Shown one piece after another: positions 47,301 to 58,743 of a stretch of 64,000 bases of DNA (its first letter is position 1; each line of letters begins with the position of its first letter). The DNA is from Branchiostoma lanceolatum. Taxonomy: Eukaryota; Chordata; Leptocardii; Amphioxiformes; Branchiostomatidae. A model generated the notes under the pieces. The model was given only the letters and a program-made list of their open reading frames with translations. It did no database searches and was not told the DNA's origin. Both the position numbers and the translations under genes were made by a program. Where the stretch lies: NCBI RefSeq assembly GCF_035083965.1, contig NC_089736.1, positions 3,395,001-3,459,000 on the forward strand. Reading direction: 5' to 3'.

Positions 47301-50300
47301 TGAAGCGCAATCATAAATTTGCATTTTATATTCCAAATATAGCCGACCGCAGTATCCTGGCTTATATACGTTTGATACCTCAGCAATCTGTGATACCACC
47401 GTTAAGAACAAACATTTGTTACTTTAAGTCAGATAAGGACTATGAAGAATACTTTTGCAAAGTTACACAACTTAACGTAGCATATTCATCTTTATTCTTA
47501 TCCCCTGAAGCATTGTAAACATAAAGTTGGCATTTAGGAACAAAGATGGGAAACCAGCCAAGATCTAGACAGATTTTCATGATGTTTGGCTGGTTATTGT
47601 CTTCCCCAAGGCACAAAAGAGGTATAAGAATGCAAAACCAAATGTGACATGTCGACAGTAAATGCCAGGCCCAAATGATTTAAAGCTGAACATGTAATGT
47701 TTAGATCTGATCATGATCAATGGCGAATCAAAGAATTGTGTGCATGGTGTTCAACACCAAGGGCAGGTATGCATGCGTTGTGTTGATGGTGTTTAGCACC
47801 AAGGGCATGTATGCTTGCGTTGTGTGGATGGTGTTTAGCACCAAGAACATGGAGAAAGTGACCTTTCAGAGAAGTCCGGCCACCAAAAAACGTTACGATA
47901 TTTACCTGTACCTTTAATGATCAACAATAGAATATACAGTATACCCAATAAAACAGGCCCAAATTGGACTTCTAGTTTACTGCTAGAACACAGATGTTGG
48001 CAAAAAATGATTACTAAAACAGAATTATAGTCTAAACTACCAGAGTGTACATATCACAATATAATACATCATATTGTCTTTTTAATCATAAAACTTTCGG
48101 TTTGATCAGATCTAGGAGCAGGACTGTTCAATGTGCTGCCTGATCTGGTGCACAGGTTCACGGTGGAGTGGATTGCTGGAGACTTCATGTGCAAGCTGAT
48201 AAAATACATACAGGTACATTTCCATCTAGCTTTATACAATACTAGGTTATTTGACAATACTAGAAGGGGTAGACAGGGCTGTATTGTGTGTGATGAAATT
48301 TCACAGAACTAGATTTTCTAATGCTTAACACTTTGTTCTGTTATTGCTGTTTATACAAGTGTGCATGCGATATAAATGTATAATGCAACCAATAACATGT
48401 CTAGAAAATTGCTTTAAGCTAGCAAATTTCAATTCTATCATTACGCTTTTTGTGTTATTTAATTTGCTATTTTTGCTATGAAACTTGCTTTTAAAAAAGA
48501 TACTGTTCTTGGAATATGTGCAGATCTTGGCAACATCGATGGCGTCAGGGGGATTCTAACCCGGAACCGCTGGGTTCTGGGGCTAACACCCTGCCGTTAC
48601 GCCACACGACGCCACACTTAAACTTGCTATATGCGCTATCAAACTTGCCTTTTTTCTTCTCGACTACAAAATCGAGGATGTATGATCTACTTCCACGGAA
48701 AACATCCCTTGTGATCCTCTGGTGATGTGATTTGCACATCCTCTCTGCCTGCAGGGTTGAAAACTGCAATGTAATATGTTTCCACAACTGAAGGCTTAAC
48801 CCTGACATGTGCACTGTTTGTTTTCAGGGTGGCGTCCTGTATGGATCTACATACGTGCTGGTGGCTCTCAGCGTGGATCGCTACGATGCCATCATCCACC
48901 CAATGCGATTTGCACATGGTAAGTGTCTTAAAGAATCTATGAAATAAAGACCTTTAGTTACTAATGTAAACATTGGGCTGTTAAATTCAACTTATGTACT
49001 TTGCATATGCATATGTTAAGAGTATTTCTCAATTAGGACACCATCTTAATGAAATAACTTGCAAATTGATTTTGATGTTCTTTGATCATGGTAAGAAACT
49101 CTTATTAAATCATTCTCATAAGAACTTAAAAATAGCTACCCTTAAAAAACCTTGATACTGATAATGCCATGCGGTTATATTTATGTGCTTTTCAAATGGT
49201 ACGAGTCTCTTGATCTATTCACTACAGATAGTGTTTTTAAAATCTCTGTACCCATAATATTGGACTGTTACATTTTCAAGATTCAGGTAGGATCTCTTAC
49301 TGTAGAAGCTTTTTCGTAAATGAGTGAGAGAGCAAGCAGTGGTCGCCAAATGCATATCAAGTAGCGTTACCACCAACCCATGAACATTTAAATAAAATAC
49401 TTCAATGCCCCAAGACATGGACGTCTTGACTTGACTCTACATCAGTTTGTTTTTCATCTGGCTAGCGTGGGTTGAGCACGTCTTTTAGTTTAGGTGCTAG
49501 ATTGGACATAAATGCCCTTTGCAAGAAACCTGCAGGGTTTGGCAAATTTCTGTCAATACAAAATGAACAATTAGAGTTCCTGCCAACTTGGAGGAACGTT
49601 CCTTCAGCAATTAGCTAAAAAGCTGAATTTGCTTCCCCGAGAGATGCACGCTCATTTTCCAATTATCTCTTTCCTTAGAGTTCAATTAGGAGAGAAAATG
49701 AGACTAATTGGGAAAAGTTGTAGAGCACGCACAACTTTTAACGGCTTTGTGTACACTCGGCTTCCGATTGGGACGTCTGTCCCATCACGATACCGTTATC
49801 TGGGAGTCTTTAAAGCTGCCGTGCATTAGTGAGCCGAGTTTGATGAGTGGAGTGACACAGCAGGAAGCTTTGTACTGTCTCCTCATGAGACGAGTTTGTC
49901 GCTTTATTCTTGGCTGTGTGTTAGGTGTGAGAAATTGTCTAAAATGAATAAGACAATGTGTCTTAAGAGTTACTGTAGTAGCAAATGCGAGATGCTTTCC
50001 CCTTGATTTCGTTAAGTAACATGATAAAGAAGATGAGAAAAAAAGAATTACCTAACAAACTCTCAGGTTATTTAGCTTAGCGTGAAAGGTCATATTTTTA
50101 AACATTATTTCAGGAGCAGTATTAAAACACAATCGGGAAAATTGAACTTACCCACATGTTTGCTTCTTGACAATGCCTAGCGCTGCTCAGTAAAAAAATT
50201 GGGTAACCCAATTGTGTTCGAAATGATATTATGCTACAAAACTGTATATGTCATCAGAAGCTTCTTTGCCGCTTTTGATAACACGGGTTCTGAATGGAAA

Positions 50301-53300
50301 ACAACAACTCATGTGCGATGACGCTGCTTTTCAATTCTATTGAAGCCTGGTGTGATATTATTGTATCTGTTTGTCTCCAACAGATCGTAAGTCGAAGGCG
50401 ATGATCTGTGTGGCCTGGGGCCTGGCCGCCTTGTTCTCCATCCCCAGCCCCGTCATCTTCGCCCTGACTAAGATGGCCAATGGGGAGTGGCAGTGCTGGG
50501 CCACGTGGCCGGAGGACTGGTACTGGACACCCTACATGACCATCGTCACCACCCTGGTTTTCTTCATCCCACTCGTCATCATCAGGTAAAAGATAAGATG
50601 GAGTTGTCATTGCAGCTAGTATGTGACTTAATCCAGGACCACAATCCTTGTTAGCCTTGGTGTCGTCCAATTAATACCGGGGCTCCTACACTCGCTATCC
50701 TAAAAAAAACACGTTCGGCATTGGTTAGGTTTCAGCGTAGCGAGTGTAGGAGCCTCGATAGTACTTGGATGGCATCCAGTTTATAACCTTGTGAGAAAGG
50801 ACTCTATGTATCGTTAACCAAAGAAAGCATCTTTTCAGCTTGTGAACAGTTGTTTACTTAACATTACTGTTTGGTCATTCCGGATGACTGGGATATCTTG
50901 CATTTGTCTTTTGCTCTTAGAGTTTTTCAGGTTGATAATGGCTGGCTTAGCTATGCAATGTGCGTTCGGGAAACTGGGCATTTTTTTTGGAGAGAGAACA
51001 ATTGTTATACTGGATGGACAAAGCCAAAATGGACGCACTATCAGGGACAAAGTTGCAACGATGGTCTAAACATGGATAGTTTAATTACACTTCTTGATGT
51101 TTTTTTTTAATATCTCCACAGTACCTGCTACGCCTTCATCGTGGTGAAGATCTGGAGACGCAGCAAAGAGCTGGTCCAGGAGCGAAAGTTTATTGGAGGT
51201 AGGCAACGCTGTCCTTCAAACACGCTGTTATTTCATTACATTTAGTTACAAATTAAAGAAGTCATCTCTACATCCATCTAGCAAAACTTTAATTCGCAGT
51301 CAACTTTCTGTCTACTGCCTGTCTGGACCGATAGAGTCATGCATTTAATTTCGCTTGGTACAAGGATTAAGTTGATTCAGATATTGAATTCCAAAGCAAA
51401 ATTGAAATTGTTTTTCATACTCCACATGAGATATTGGATTCTAATAAAAAGATACGCAGCCGGATACATGTAGGTCGACATAAATTTGACGGCACTACAT
51501 GAGTAACTACCGGGTGCTTCTCAATACACCGTAAATTTGACTTACCGAAATTTTGGGCTGTACACCAGAGTCTTTGTCAAGGAATGAAAAAGGTTCTGTG
51601 ACTTCCTCAGTAAGGTTTCAACCTAATACTGCATCATTTATATCCATTTTTGTCAACTGTCTAAACACTGTCTTCCTTCACAGAGAAGTGCATCCCAATG
51701 ACCCCGCGCACCTTCACCCAGTCTAACAACAAAGGCTCCCCTGACGACCCTGATGACAGTCCTGTCAAGAAGCGAGGCTGTGTCGGCAGTCTGCGAGGTA
51801 CCTATCATCATCATCATCATTAGGGGAGGGGAGTTTCTCATCAAGAGAATTAAGCAAAATCTTGCTTCGATGTTTCAAATTACGGGAATGAATTAGGTTT
51901 CCTTACGAATTATGGGAAATTGAAATAGCTTGCCTGACCCCTTGATCATAATAAATGCAAACCCCTTTACTACACCTCTTTACATACATGAACAGTATAC
52001 ATATGTATTCCATCCCCAATCTCTTTACATACATGAACAGTATACATTATGTATTCCATCCCCAATACAATTTAAGTTGTCATTCATACTATCAGTCAAG
52101 TCCTCTCCAACCTATAGCACTACTCTGGTTTGAGTTACGTCTTATGTCTACATATTCCGATAATTCCTCTCGCAAGATAGCTGAATATTAAATTTCTGTC
52201 AGACTCTTCATGTGTACTGTATCATTTACGAAGTTAATCAATTTTACCATAAATGTTGGGTATGGTAGTTGAACGCACAGCACTGAGAGTGGATTATAAG
52301 CTGAAGTGATAACACAAAGCTGTTTACTGGCACATGGTCTATTGAAACGGCGATTGGCTCTGCCCTATGGTGTGGGATTAAATAAATTGATGAGTTATGA
52401 GTGATGAGTGTTCCAATAACCCCCGGAGCAAGACAGTTGAATGTTTAATAAATTTCTGTCAAGCTCCTCAGGTGAAATACATCAATCATGAAATTAATCA
52501 ATAAAGTCATGAATTTTGGTCATATAGCTGGTAACGTTAATGACGTGTCATAAATTATATAAAAATGACATGCACAATTTATGAAATCATTCACGCCATT
52601 TAGATTCATGCTATTTAGATTTCGGTCTTCGTGCTTGCTTGAAGTAGCACGGTTTTGAATTAAAGCAGAAGGTCATTGAAATAAAAGGCATTCTGATATG
52701 GAAATAATGATTATAATAACACTTAATGGCTGTGTTGCAAAAATACCTCTGAGTCAATCATCTTATGATAATCTAAGAATAATAGAGCAATTAAATCAAA
52801 AATGATTGTAAGCCTGAAAACTACTAGCTACCCACATTGAAATCACAGTAAAACTTGCATGATGATACTCTCTCATACCCTTGTTTATCACGCCATCTTT
52901 GTCTGAATTGCCCAAGTTTTGTTACTAGGACCGAAAGGAAAGAAGATCATGAGACAGCCGAGCTCACAAGGAATCATCCCCAAGGCCAAGATCAAGACCA
53001 TCAAGTTATCGCTGGCAATCATAACAGGTAAAGTTAACATGATGATTAAACCATTGAATATTAAGTAATTTTTTTCAGTTCTCCTACTGTATCATTGCAG
53101 TAAACGTGTGGTCCATGGAGATCAGAGTGAATTAAATTGTAGTGAAATCGTTCAGTCTCCACAAACCAAGGACCTGTTGATGATATAAGAACTGAGGCTG
53201 AAGAAATGTTGTCCTTAATGTCTGTGGTGAGAGGGAAGGTAGCTTGGCTTGGCACTAGCACTCTGACAAATATGTGATCTGGCTATCAGAACAAAGCAAG

Positions 53301-54447
53301 GAACTTGAAATTACCTGTCGTGAATGCGCGATGACTGCGGATTTGAAGGGAGAGCTCTTCTGCTCTTTGGCATGAGACATGAGCTTACAGACATGTAGTC
53401 ACTGGTTGATAGTTGGTATGTACATGACGTAAGTCTTGAATGCCTTTTTTCTAATCAAAAACATTTCGTTGCTTGTTGCAGCATTCATCGCCTGCTGGAG
53501 CCCGTACTTCGTGTTTGACATGATCACCAACTTCAGCGACCTGCCCGAGTCCGAGACTAAAAAGCGCGCCTCCCTCATCATCCAGAACCTGCCGGCCCTC
53601 AACAGCGCCATCAACCCCATCATCTACGGCTTCTTCAGCACCAAGAACTGCGGCAAGTTCAGGTGAATGGACACATGATCATACTTATTCCTAATTTTTA
53701 GTCCATTAGTCATCATTGATAGAGTATGCACAGCAACATTAGTGGGGTCGTGTGGCGTAACGGCAGGGTGTTTGGCCCAGAACCAAGAGGTCCCGAGTTC
53801 GAATCCCCCTGACGCCACCGATGTTGTGCCCTTGGGAAAGGCACTTTACACGACTTTCCTCACTTCGCCCAGGTGTATTAAAAATTGGGTATGTTGTTAT
53901 CTGTATGTGGTACTGTTAATATAAGTTATAAAAACTTGTCGGTCAAAAACCGAAGTAAACAAAAAAGCAACATGTTGTATAACTTCTCCCTGCTGCCTAA
54001 CTCTGTAACCAATAGATAATTGGGTGCCAAACGGCTACTTCAATGGTTAAAAACTAAAGGTTAAAAACTACTATCAGGCTTTGTAGAACACGTTGGTTAT
54101 CATTATGCGCACAATATTGTAATATAGCCGAGTACTTGCAGCAAGGCTACTATATCATCATGTGTGATAGGTATCTATAACCTTCTCTAGCACCCTGGCC
54201 GTTATTCCAGATGCCGATACTGACCTGTGAATTCTGCTGGGTTTGCAGGAGAATCAAGTGGGTGGACTGGGTCGCGGTACGAATCTTCAACTGTGAGGAG
54301 CTGGAGAAGAAGGGACCAGGCGGGGTAGTGCCGCCCAGACGCCGCACCTTCCAGTCGACCCTGCAGGAGACTGTGCTCGGGCCACAGACCACCACCTCAT
54401 CCATATCACGGGATGCTCCTTCAAGTGCAGCCAGACGATACCCTTGA
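44228..54447 (+). CDS. Neuropeptide S / CCAP receptor-like GPCR, gene 1 (complete CDS)
   Basis: Ten exons give 456 residues: 44228-44395, 45975-46110, 48110-48213, 48828-48918, 50384-50585, 51122-51198, 51684-51797, 52929-53027, 53482-53662, 54249-54447; every border is GT/AG and phases close. The N-terminus has five N-glycosylation sequons. TM1 begins at [10 protein letters not shown]. Cys129 and Cys204 can form the TM3-ECL2 disulphide. DRY is 153-155, CWSPYF starts at 335, and NPIIY is 375-379. [13 protein letters not shown]2 [19 protein letters not shown] and [16 protein letters not shown] are hallmarks of vertebrate NPSR1 and protostome CCAP receptors. Expected role: Gq/Gs-coupled plasma-membrane receptor for an NG/NPS-type peptide. 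The ligand is inferred from family only. A paralogue converges on it from 63.3 kb. Confidence 0.93.
45464..45530 (+). pseudogene. Relic copy of the TM1 exon (gene 1)
   Basis: The acceptor TTTTCTCATAG| is kept, followed by [20 protein letters not shown], clearly the start of exon 2 ([20 protein letters not shown]). The second half and the donor are lost. It lies 511 bp upstream of the functional exon. Confidence 0.8.
45899..45913 (+). pseudogene. Minimal second relic of the TM1 exon
   Basis: TTTTCTTATAG|ACTGAGCAGCTGGG keeps the acceptor and the first four codons (TEQL), then diverges. It sits 76 bp before the true exon. Confidence 0.5.
45975..46110 (+). CDS. NPSR-like gene 1, exon 2 (TM1)
   Basis: 136 bases, phase 0 in and phase 1 out; encodes TM1 and the first intracellular loop. 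Same length as the gene 2 counterpart. Confidence 0.9.
46199..46342 (+). promoter_or_regulatory. Cluster of RE1/NRSE-like sites in minisatellite
   Basis: Four copies of a 42-45-bp unit (GTGTGTGGATGGTGTTTAGC...) each hold the word. Perfect matches to NTYAGMRCCNNRGMSAG are at 46199-46215, 46242-46258 and 46326-46342. The copy at 46283-46299 has one mismatch. They begin 89 bp after the TM1 exon, inside intron 2. Confidence 0.5.
46343..48109. other. NPSR-like gene 1, intron 2 remainder
   Basis: Three more decayed units of the same minisatellite lie at 47745-47850, with at least two mismatches to the RE1 consensus each. Otherwise AT-rich. Confidence 0.5.
48110..48213 (+). CDS. NPSR-like gene 1, exon 3 (TM2)
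   Basis: 104 bases; completes the Asp of LALAD and encodes TM2, ECL1 ([13 protein letters not shown]) and Cys129. Confidence 0.88.
48528..48618 (-). mobile_element. tRNA-derived SINE head in intron 3
   Basis: On the minus strand TGGCGTAACGGCAGGGTGTT and GGTTAGAATCCCCCTGACGC are the A- and B-box regions of the main SINE family. The B box is mutated (TTAGAATC) and the body is missing. Confidence 0.75.
48828..48918 (+). CDS. NPSR-like gene 1, exon 4 (TM3)
   Basis: 91 bases; encodes [19 protein letters not shown]. The DRY box is intact. Confidence 0.9.
48919..50383. other. NPSR-like gene 1, intron 4
   Basis: No repeat family or exon relic was recognised over 1.4 kb. Confidence 0.5.
50384..50585 (+). 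CDS. NPSR-like gene 1, exon 5 (TM4-TM5)
   Basis: 202 bases; TM4, ECL2 with Cys204 ([15 protein letters not shown]) and most of TM5. ECL2 is the best family marker in the gene. Confidence 0.92.
50681..50754. repeat. 17-bp perfect hairpin in intron 5
   Basis: GGCTCCTACACTCGCTA (50681-50697) and its exact complement (50738-50754) enclose a 40-base loop. May be a small MITE remnant. Confidence 0.7.
51122..51198 (+). CDS. NPSR-like gene 1, exon 6
   Basis: 77 bases; end of TM5 and start of ICL3 ([20 protein letters not shown]). Confidence 0.88.
51684..51797 (+). CDS. NPSR-like gene 1, exon 7 (ICL3)
   Basis: 114 bases encoding a polar loop ([19 protein letters not shown]). There is no counterpart with the same borders in gene 2. 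Confidence 0.8.
52929..53027 (+). CDS. NPSR-like gene 1, exon 8 (ICL3-TM6)
   Basis: 99 bases; basic loop end [17 protein letters not shown], the conserved entry to TM6. Confidence 0.88.
53482..53662 (+). CDS. NPSR-like gene 1, exon 9 (TM6-TM7)
   Basis: 181 bases; CWSPYF, ECL3, [20 protein letters not shown] and the start of helix 8. Same length as in gene 2. Confidence 0.92.
53738..53935 (+). mobile_element. tRNA-derived SINE (main family) in intron 9
   Basis: A box TGGCGTAACGG (53752-53762), B box GAGTTCGAATCC, body CCCTTGGGAAAGGCACTTT. The best-preserved copy in the window. Confidence 0.9.
54249..54447 (+). CDS. NPSR-like gene 1, exon 10 (C-terminal tail)
   Basis: Acceptor TTTGCAG|GAGAATCAAG; 65 residues and stop TGA. 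Helix 8 reads [15 protein letters not shown] with a cysteine suited to palmitoylation, then a Ser/Thr-rich tail. Confidence 0.85.
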
Positions 54448-56770
54448 ACAACTAGAAATAGTGTTGGTTCTTTCTGCAAGTTCATTCTAGCGACTCCGAA
54501 GAAGAGCTGTGAAGTAATTTCCGAATCTTATCCAATTGTAGAGATTGCATTGCATTTAAATGTTGTTAACCTGGATGTCTAACCTTCAGAAATGTAACTT
54601 AAGCCTATACCAGTTGGATCTTTGTGTCAAAGCTAGCTCCGTCACAAATGCCGTACAGCAAGGACTCTCTACGCATTGAAAATATGCTTGTGTTTAAGTC
54701 GTGGGTGTGTTAGGTTTATATTACTAGTCATAGCCTTACTGAACGTTGTGCGCCAGATTACAACGTACGACGTATATGGCAGCACCCTAAAGCCATAAAA
54801 GGCTATTAAACGCACTAATAGACACTTGAGCGTGAATGACATGATTAATGTTTAGCACCATTATCAGATCTCATCATCCACACAGACGATCTGACAGAGG
54901 CACTATCGATTAAATGAATCGTATTCCGTATGTGAAACCTTTAAGAGGCAGAATGACATGTTTGTTATGAATCTATTTGCGTGGGTGGCTGTACGTTTGT
55001 AATGTTAAGTATCTGATTAAAAGTACATTAGCCTTGCTCAAATTTGTCACACTATGATGTTGATAACGTGACTGATTATGACTAATGATGCTTATCATAT
55101 CAATATCTAGACACATCACACTACCTTGTTTTACCACTGAGCTGGAAAATGTAAGGCGTGCTATGAATTACTTGGGGCGAAACCTTAATAAGCCTTGTCA
55201 ACCACTTCAGTTGCCAAAGAGAATCGATTAAATAGAGTGAATAAGAACTAGCGAAATAGTTCCAAGTTAGCTTTTCCACCCGGCCGATGCATTAGCAAAT
55301 GTAATCGAACGTAGAGAAAGTATTGTTTCATGTTTTTCGGGCCAGAAAGGCGTCATGTAGTCACATGAATATGGAGGTTTGAAAGGTTGGATTTTCAGAA
55401 TTCCACCGTTGTTTGGAATGTACTTAATAGGCATTGTAAGGTACTTACCCGATATGTTATTTAATCCAGTCATTTATAAGTGACCTGTGAGTTGTACCAT
55501 GGTCCTTTTGAGAGAGTGTCTCATTCCAAACCGAATAATCAATAGTACATATAATCAAGAAATAATACAATGTACAAGGCTGTATAAATGTCTTGAACTC
55601 CTGGGTCCAATCGTACGCTGGTCGTATAATGCTCTTTTAGACATCTATTATAGCAAAACTCATCACAATATATATATATATATACAAGCTAGACGAATGC
55701 CCGCACTCGATGTTTGTAAGTAACATGTGAGTTGAACGGTACCGAGTATGTTGTCACTGTATGAAGTAAATAGCTGGAACGCAGTATTTACAACATGGAG
55801 ACTTTGTGACCAATAAAAGATACAACTTTCTCAATCAGCGCAAGTGTAATAAACTTAGCTCAATGCCATACCATAACAGCCACATAACAGTACATACATT
55901 TAGATATCATAAAGATCCATTCACAGCTTCTCGAGTTATAATGTCCACAAACAAAGAGACAAACGGCACCAAGAAATAACCCTCTCGGCGAAGGTAGAAT
56001 TAATATCATTCAGTTCATATCTCTGAAACAGGGATCCTGACAAAACACCTTGATAATGTCGCTGACGTCAAACATATCTGATATTGAGAACATCCGAATC
56101 CTTCGACGTACACTACACCCATAGAATTTCTCGGCGATATCCGATACTACACAAGTGTATTACATTACCAACATGTTACCACAACGTTTGAACAGATAAT
56201 GCTTCTGATTATGGCGTAGTCAGGGTTTTTACTGTATTCTACCGTAAACGCCAGATCTTGTAAGATACTCGAAGCCAACAGTTCCAAAACATGACTCAGC
56301 TTTCTTTACAAAGCACTTCCAGACAGTCCGTTAATGTGTGAGTCAAAATATGTAACCATAGCAACCATGCCATCCCCTCACCTGAAGGCAATCAGCTGGC
56401 ATTGGTCCAAAAACTTTTTATCCTACTGCGAATTCATCATCTCTTACAACATTATCTCCCTTTATGTGTTATAAGAGATCTTGTAACATATCTTAGCTAG
56501 ACGAAATCAACACCGCAATTATTGTGACTTTTTTCAGCCACATTTCATTGGTCGCGATATGGACAAACAAGCGGTTTCGTTGAATTGGATCCGACTTTAA
56601 ATTCAGATCTGTCCGTTAAAAGTTTTCTTTTGGGCAAAACTCAACCGCACAAAAATCGTAAAAACCCACTTAGCTTTTAGACCGCCGCAGTTTACGACGA
56701 GATTCACAGAAAGTGATGAAAAAATAACTCTCATGGCGGAGGTATTGGGATCGGGATGAGGCAGCAAAGC
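54448..56770. other. 3' region of NPSR-like gene 1
   Basis: No gene recognised. AATAAA at 55811 is a candidate polyadenylation signal. A TA microsatellite lies at 55669-55684. Confidence 0.4.
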
Positions 56771-58110
56771 CTCTGTCGTTGTACATTATGAAGTTTGAAC
56801 ACCCAGGGAAACGACATTTTCTGGAGAACAAATCATTTCACATAGACAGCCCATAGGCGTCAAAACAATACGTTTTACGGTCTTAATGTTTAGCCAAAGG
56901 TATCAGGAAATAAGACTAAGAAGCGCAGTACTATAGTAGAGATTGTCATTTGAACACCAAGGCAAACGATATTTTCTACATAACAAATCCTTCCACATAT
57001 TGGAAAGCCTATAGGCGTCAAGACAATGCGTTTTACAATCTTAATGTTTAGCCAAAGGAATCAAGAAATAAAATTGAGAATCAAAATTCTGGGTAGAGGT
57101 TTGCGTTTGGACCACCAGGCATACGATATTTTCTACAGAACACATCCCTTCATATAGACAGCCTATAGGAGACAAGACAGAGAGTTTTAGTACTTTTATG
57201 GTCTTAATGTGTAGCCAAAGGAATCAAGAAATGAAATAGAGCACTACATAGAGATTGTCATTTGACGCCCATGCAAGCATATGGTATTTGCTGCAGAATA
57301 AATCCATTGACAGGGCAGTACGTTTTACAGTGCAGTAATGATTAGCCAAAGCATAAGAAAATAAGACTTAGAAGTGCAGCTCTAGGAAGAGTTTGTTGTT
57401 TAGACATGCAGGCAAACGAAATTTTCTGCAGATCAAATCCCTTTACAAAGACAGCAAATATGCGAAAGGACAAGATAGTACGTATCATAGAAGCACTGAT
57501 CCCTAGATGTTACGATACTTGTTACAGAAATAATCCTTACAAATGGATAGCCTATAGACGGTAGGACAGACGTTTTACGGTCATAATATATAGCCAAAGG
57601 AATCCAGAAAGAAATTGGATGTAGATTCGCAGTTATGTGTATCCGCTGCCATTAAACATCCAAGCAAAAGAAACTCTTGTACATGATAAAACCTAACAAC
57701 TGAACTGGACTGGATATACATGTACGGGCAGTAAGTTTCATAGCCTTTAATTATGATAAGCCCAAGCAATCAGGAACCAAAATTAAAGCGCCGAGTCCTG
57801 TGTAGTTTGTCGTTTGGGCAGCAAGGACAAATGATGTTTGCCACAGAATAGATGCGCGCAACTTTGTATGGAAGATAGGACATACGTTTCATGGCCGTTA
57901 TGCTTAACCAAAGCAATCATGGAAGAAAATAGAAGAGCACTGCTGGGTACCGTCTGTCGTTCAATCATCTAGTTAAACGATAACGTTCTATGCTACCGAA
58001 GTAAGAATCCCTTTAACCTGGCAGCCTATAGACGATAGTGCAGATGTTTCATGGTCTTGATATTTCGCCAAAGCAATCAGAAAATAAAATAGAAGCGCGG
58101 TGCTGGGTCC
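56770..58110. repeat. Degenerate satellite, about eight units of 130-165 bp
   Basis: Units contain GATATTTTCTACAGAACA-like, AGACAGCCTATAGGCG, CGTTTTACGGTCTTAATG and TAGCCAAAGGAATCARGAAA words, with starts near 56810, 56968, 57126, 57292, 57418, 57660, 57830 and 57980. Divergence rises toward the right. Confidence 0.8.
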
Positions 58111-58259
58111 GTTTGTAGTTTATCTTGATCTACTCAGCTCCTGTGCATTTGAGAGTCTCTGCACTTGAAGCATCCGTCTATAAAATAGGGTGATCCAACA
58201 TTTGCTGCACATTATAGCGAGCGGATGTCCTGAAGGATCGAAGGATTTATACGCAGGTA

Positions 58260-58743
58260 TCAAACTGAGCTCGTTATTTCTGCTACAGAAAGAGAGCGCC
58301 GGAGTAGAGCTTGCGGCGACACGGCATCAAAGACGTTCTGAGGCGTGCCGACTTCCTGATTTGACTGCCGTCGTTCAGACCCGGTTTGCTCAGTTATAAC
58401 GCGGAGTGTGATGGAAGGAAGGCGGCGGTTCGGCGACGCTGTGACGTCATCGATGACAGGTACTTGTAGTTGTAAAAGTCGCGCCGATCGACTGTGAGTA
58501 GGTCTCAGACAGACGTTTCCAGATCGCGGACAGAGATAGGTTGAAGTACCTCCATCGGAATTCTTCGAGATCTTTCGCACAGACAATGCGGAGGAAACGT
58601 CTGTAGATGCGTCGGTCATGGGGGTCGTTCTCTCAAAATGTGCGCCCTTACTGTCCAGTCTTCGGCAGCTTTTGGGCACGTCATGATCAAGCTCAGGAAG
58701 ACGGAACATGTGCACGGCTATCCAGTTGATGATCGCGATTTTA
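58260..58743 (-). CDS. NPSR-like gene 2, last exon (long C-terminal tail)
   Basis: Acceptor TTCCCTTGAAG|TAAAATCGCG; completes Arg and continues KIAIINWIAVHMFRL (helix 8), then a 140-residue tail rich in Ser, Thr and Arg ending VAEITSSV, a possible PDZ-binding end. Confidence 0.8.

Larger units (their letters stand above)
51199..53481. other. NPSR-like gene 1, introns 6-8
   Basis: Holds exons 7 and 8. Intron 7 has a (CAT)n tract at 51806 and a 43-bp tandem duplication at 51975-52065 (CTTTACATACATGAACAGTA). Nothing else was recognised. Confidence 0.5.

Noticed and set aside
53633..53650. RE1-like word in the coding exon (TTCAGCACCAAGAACTG) and the similar one in gene 2
   Set aside because: The 3' half departs from the consensus; the match reflects the codons for FFSTK.
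58190..58399. A plus-strand small frame near 58.3 kb
   Set aside because: Antisense to the C-terminal tail exon of NPSR-like gene 2.
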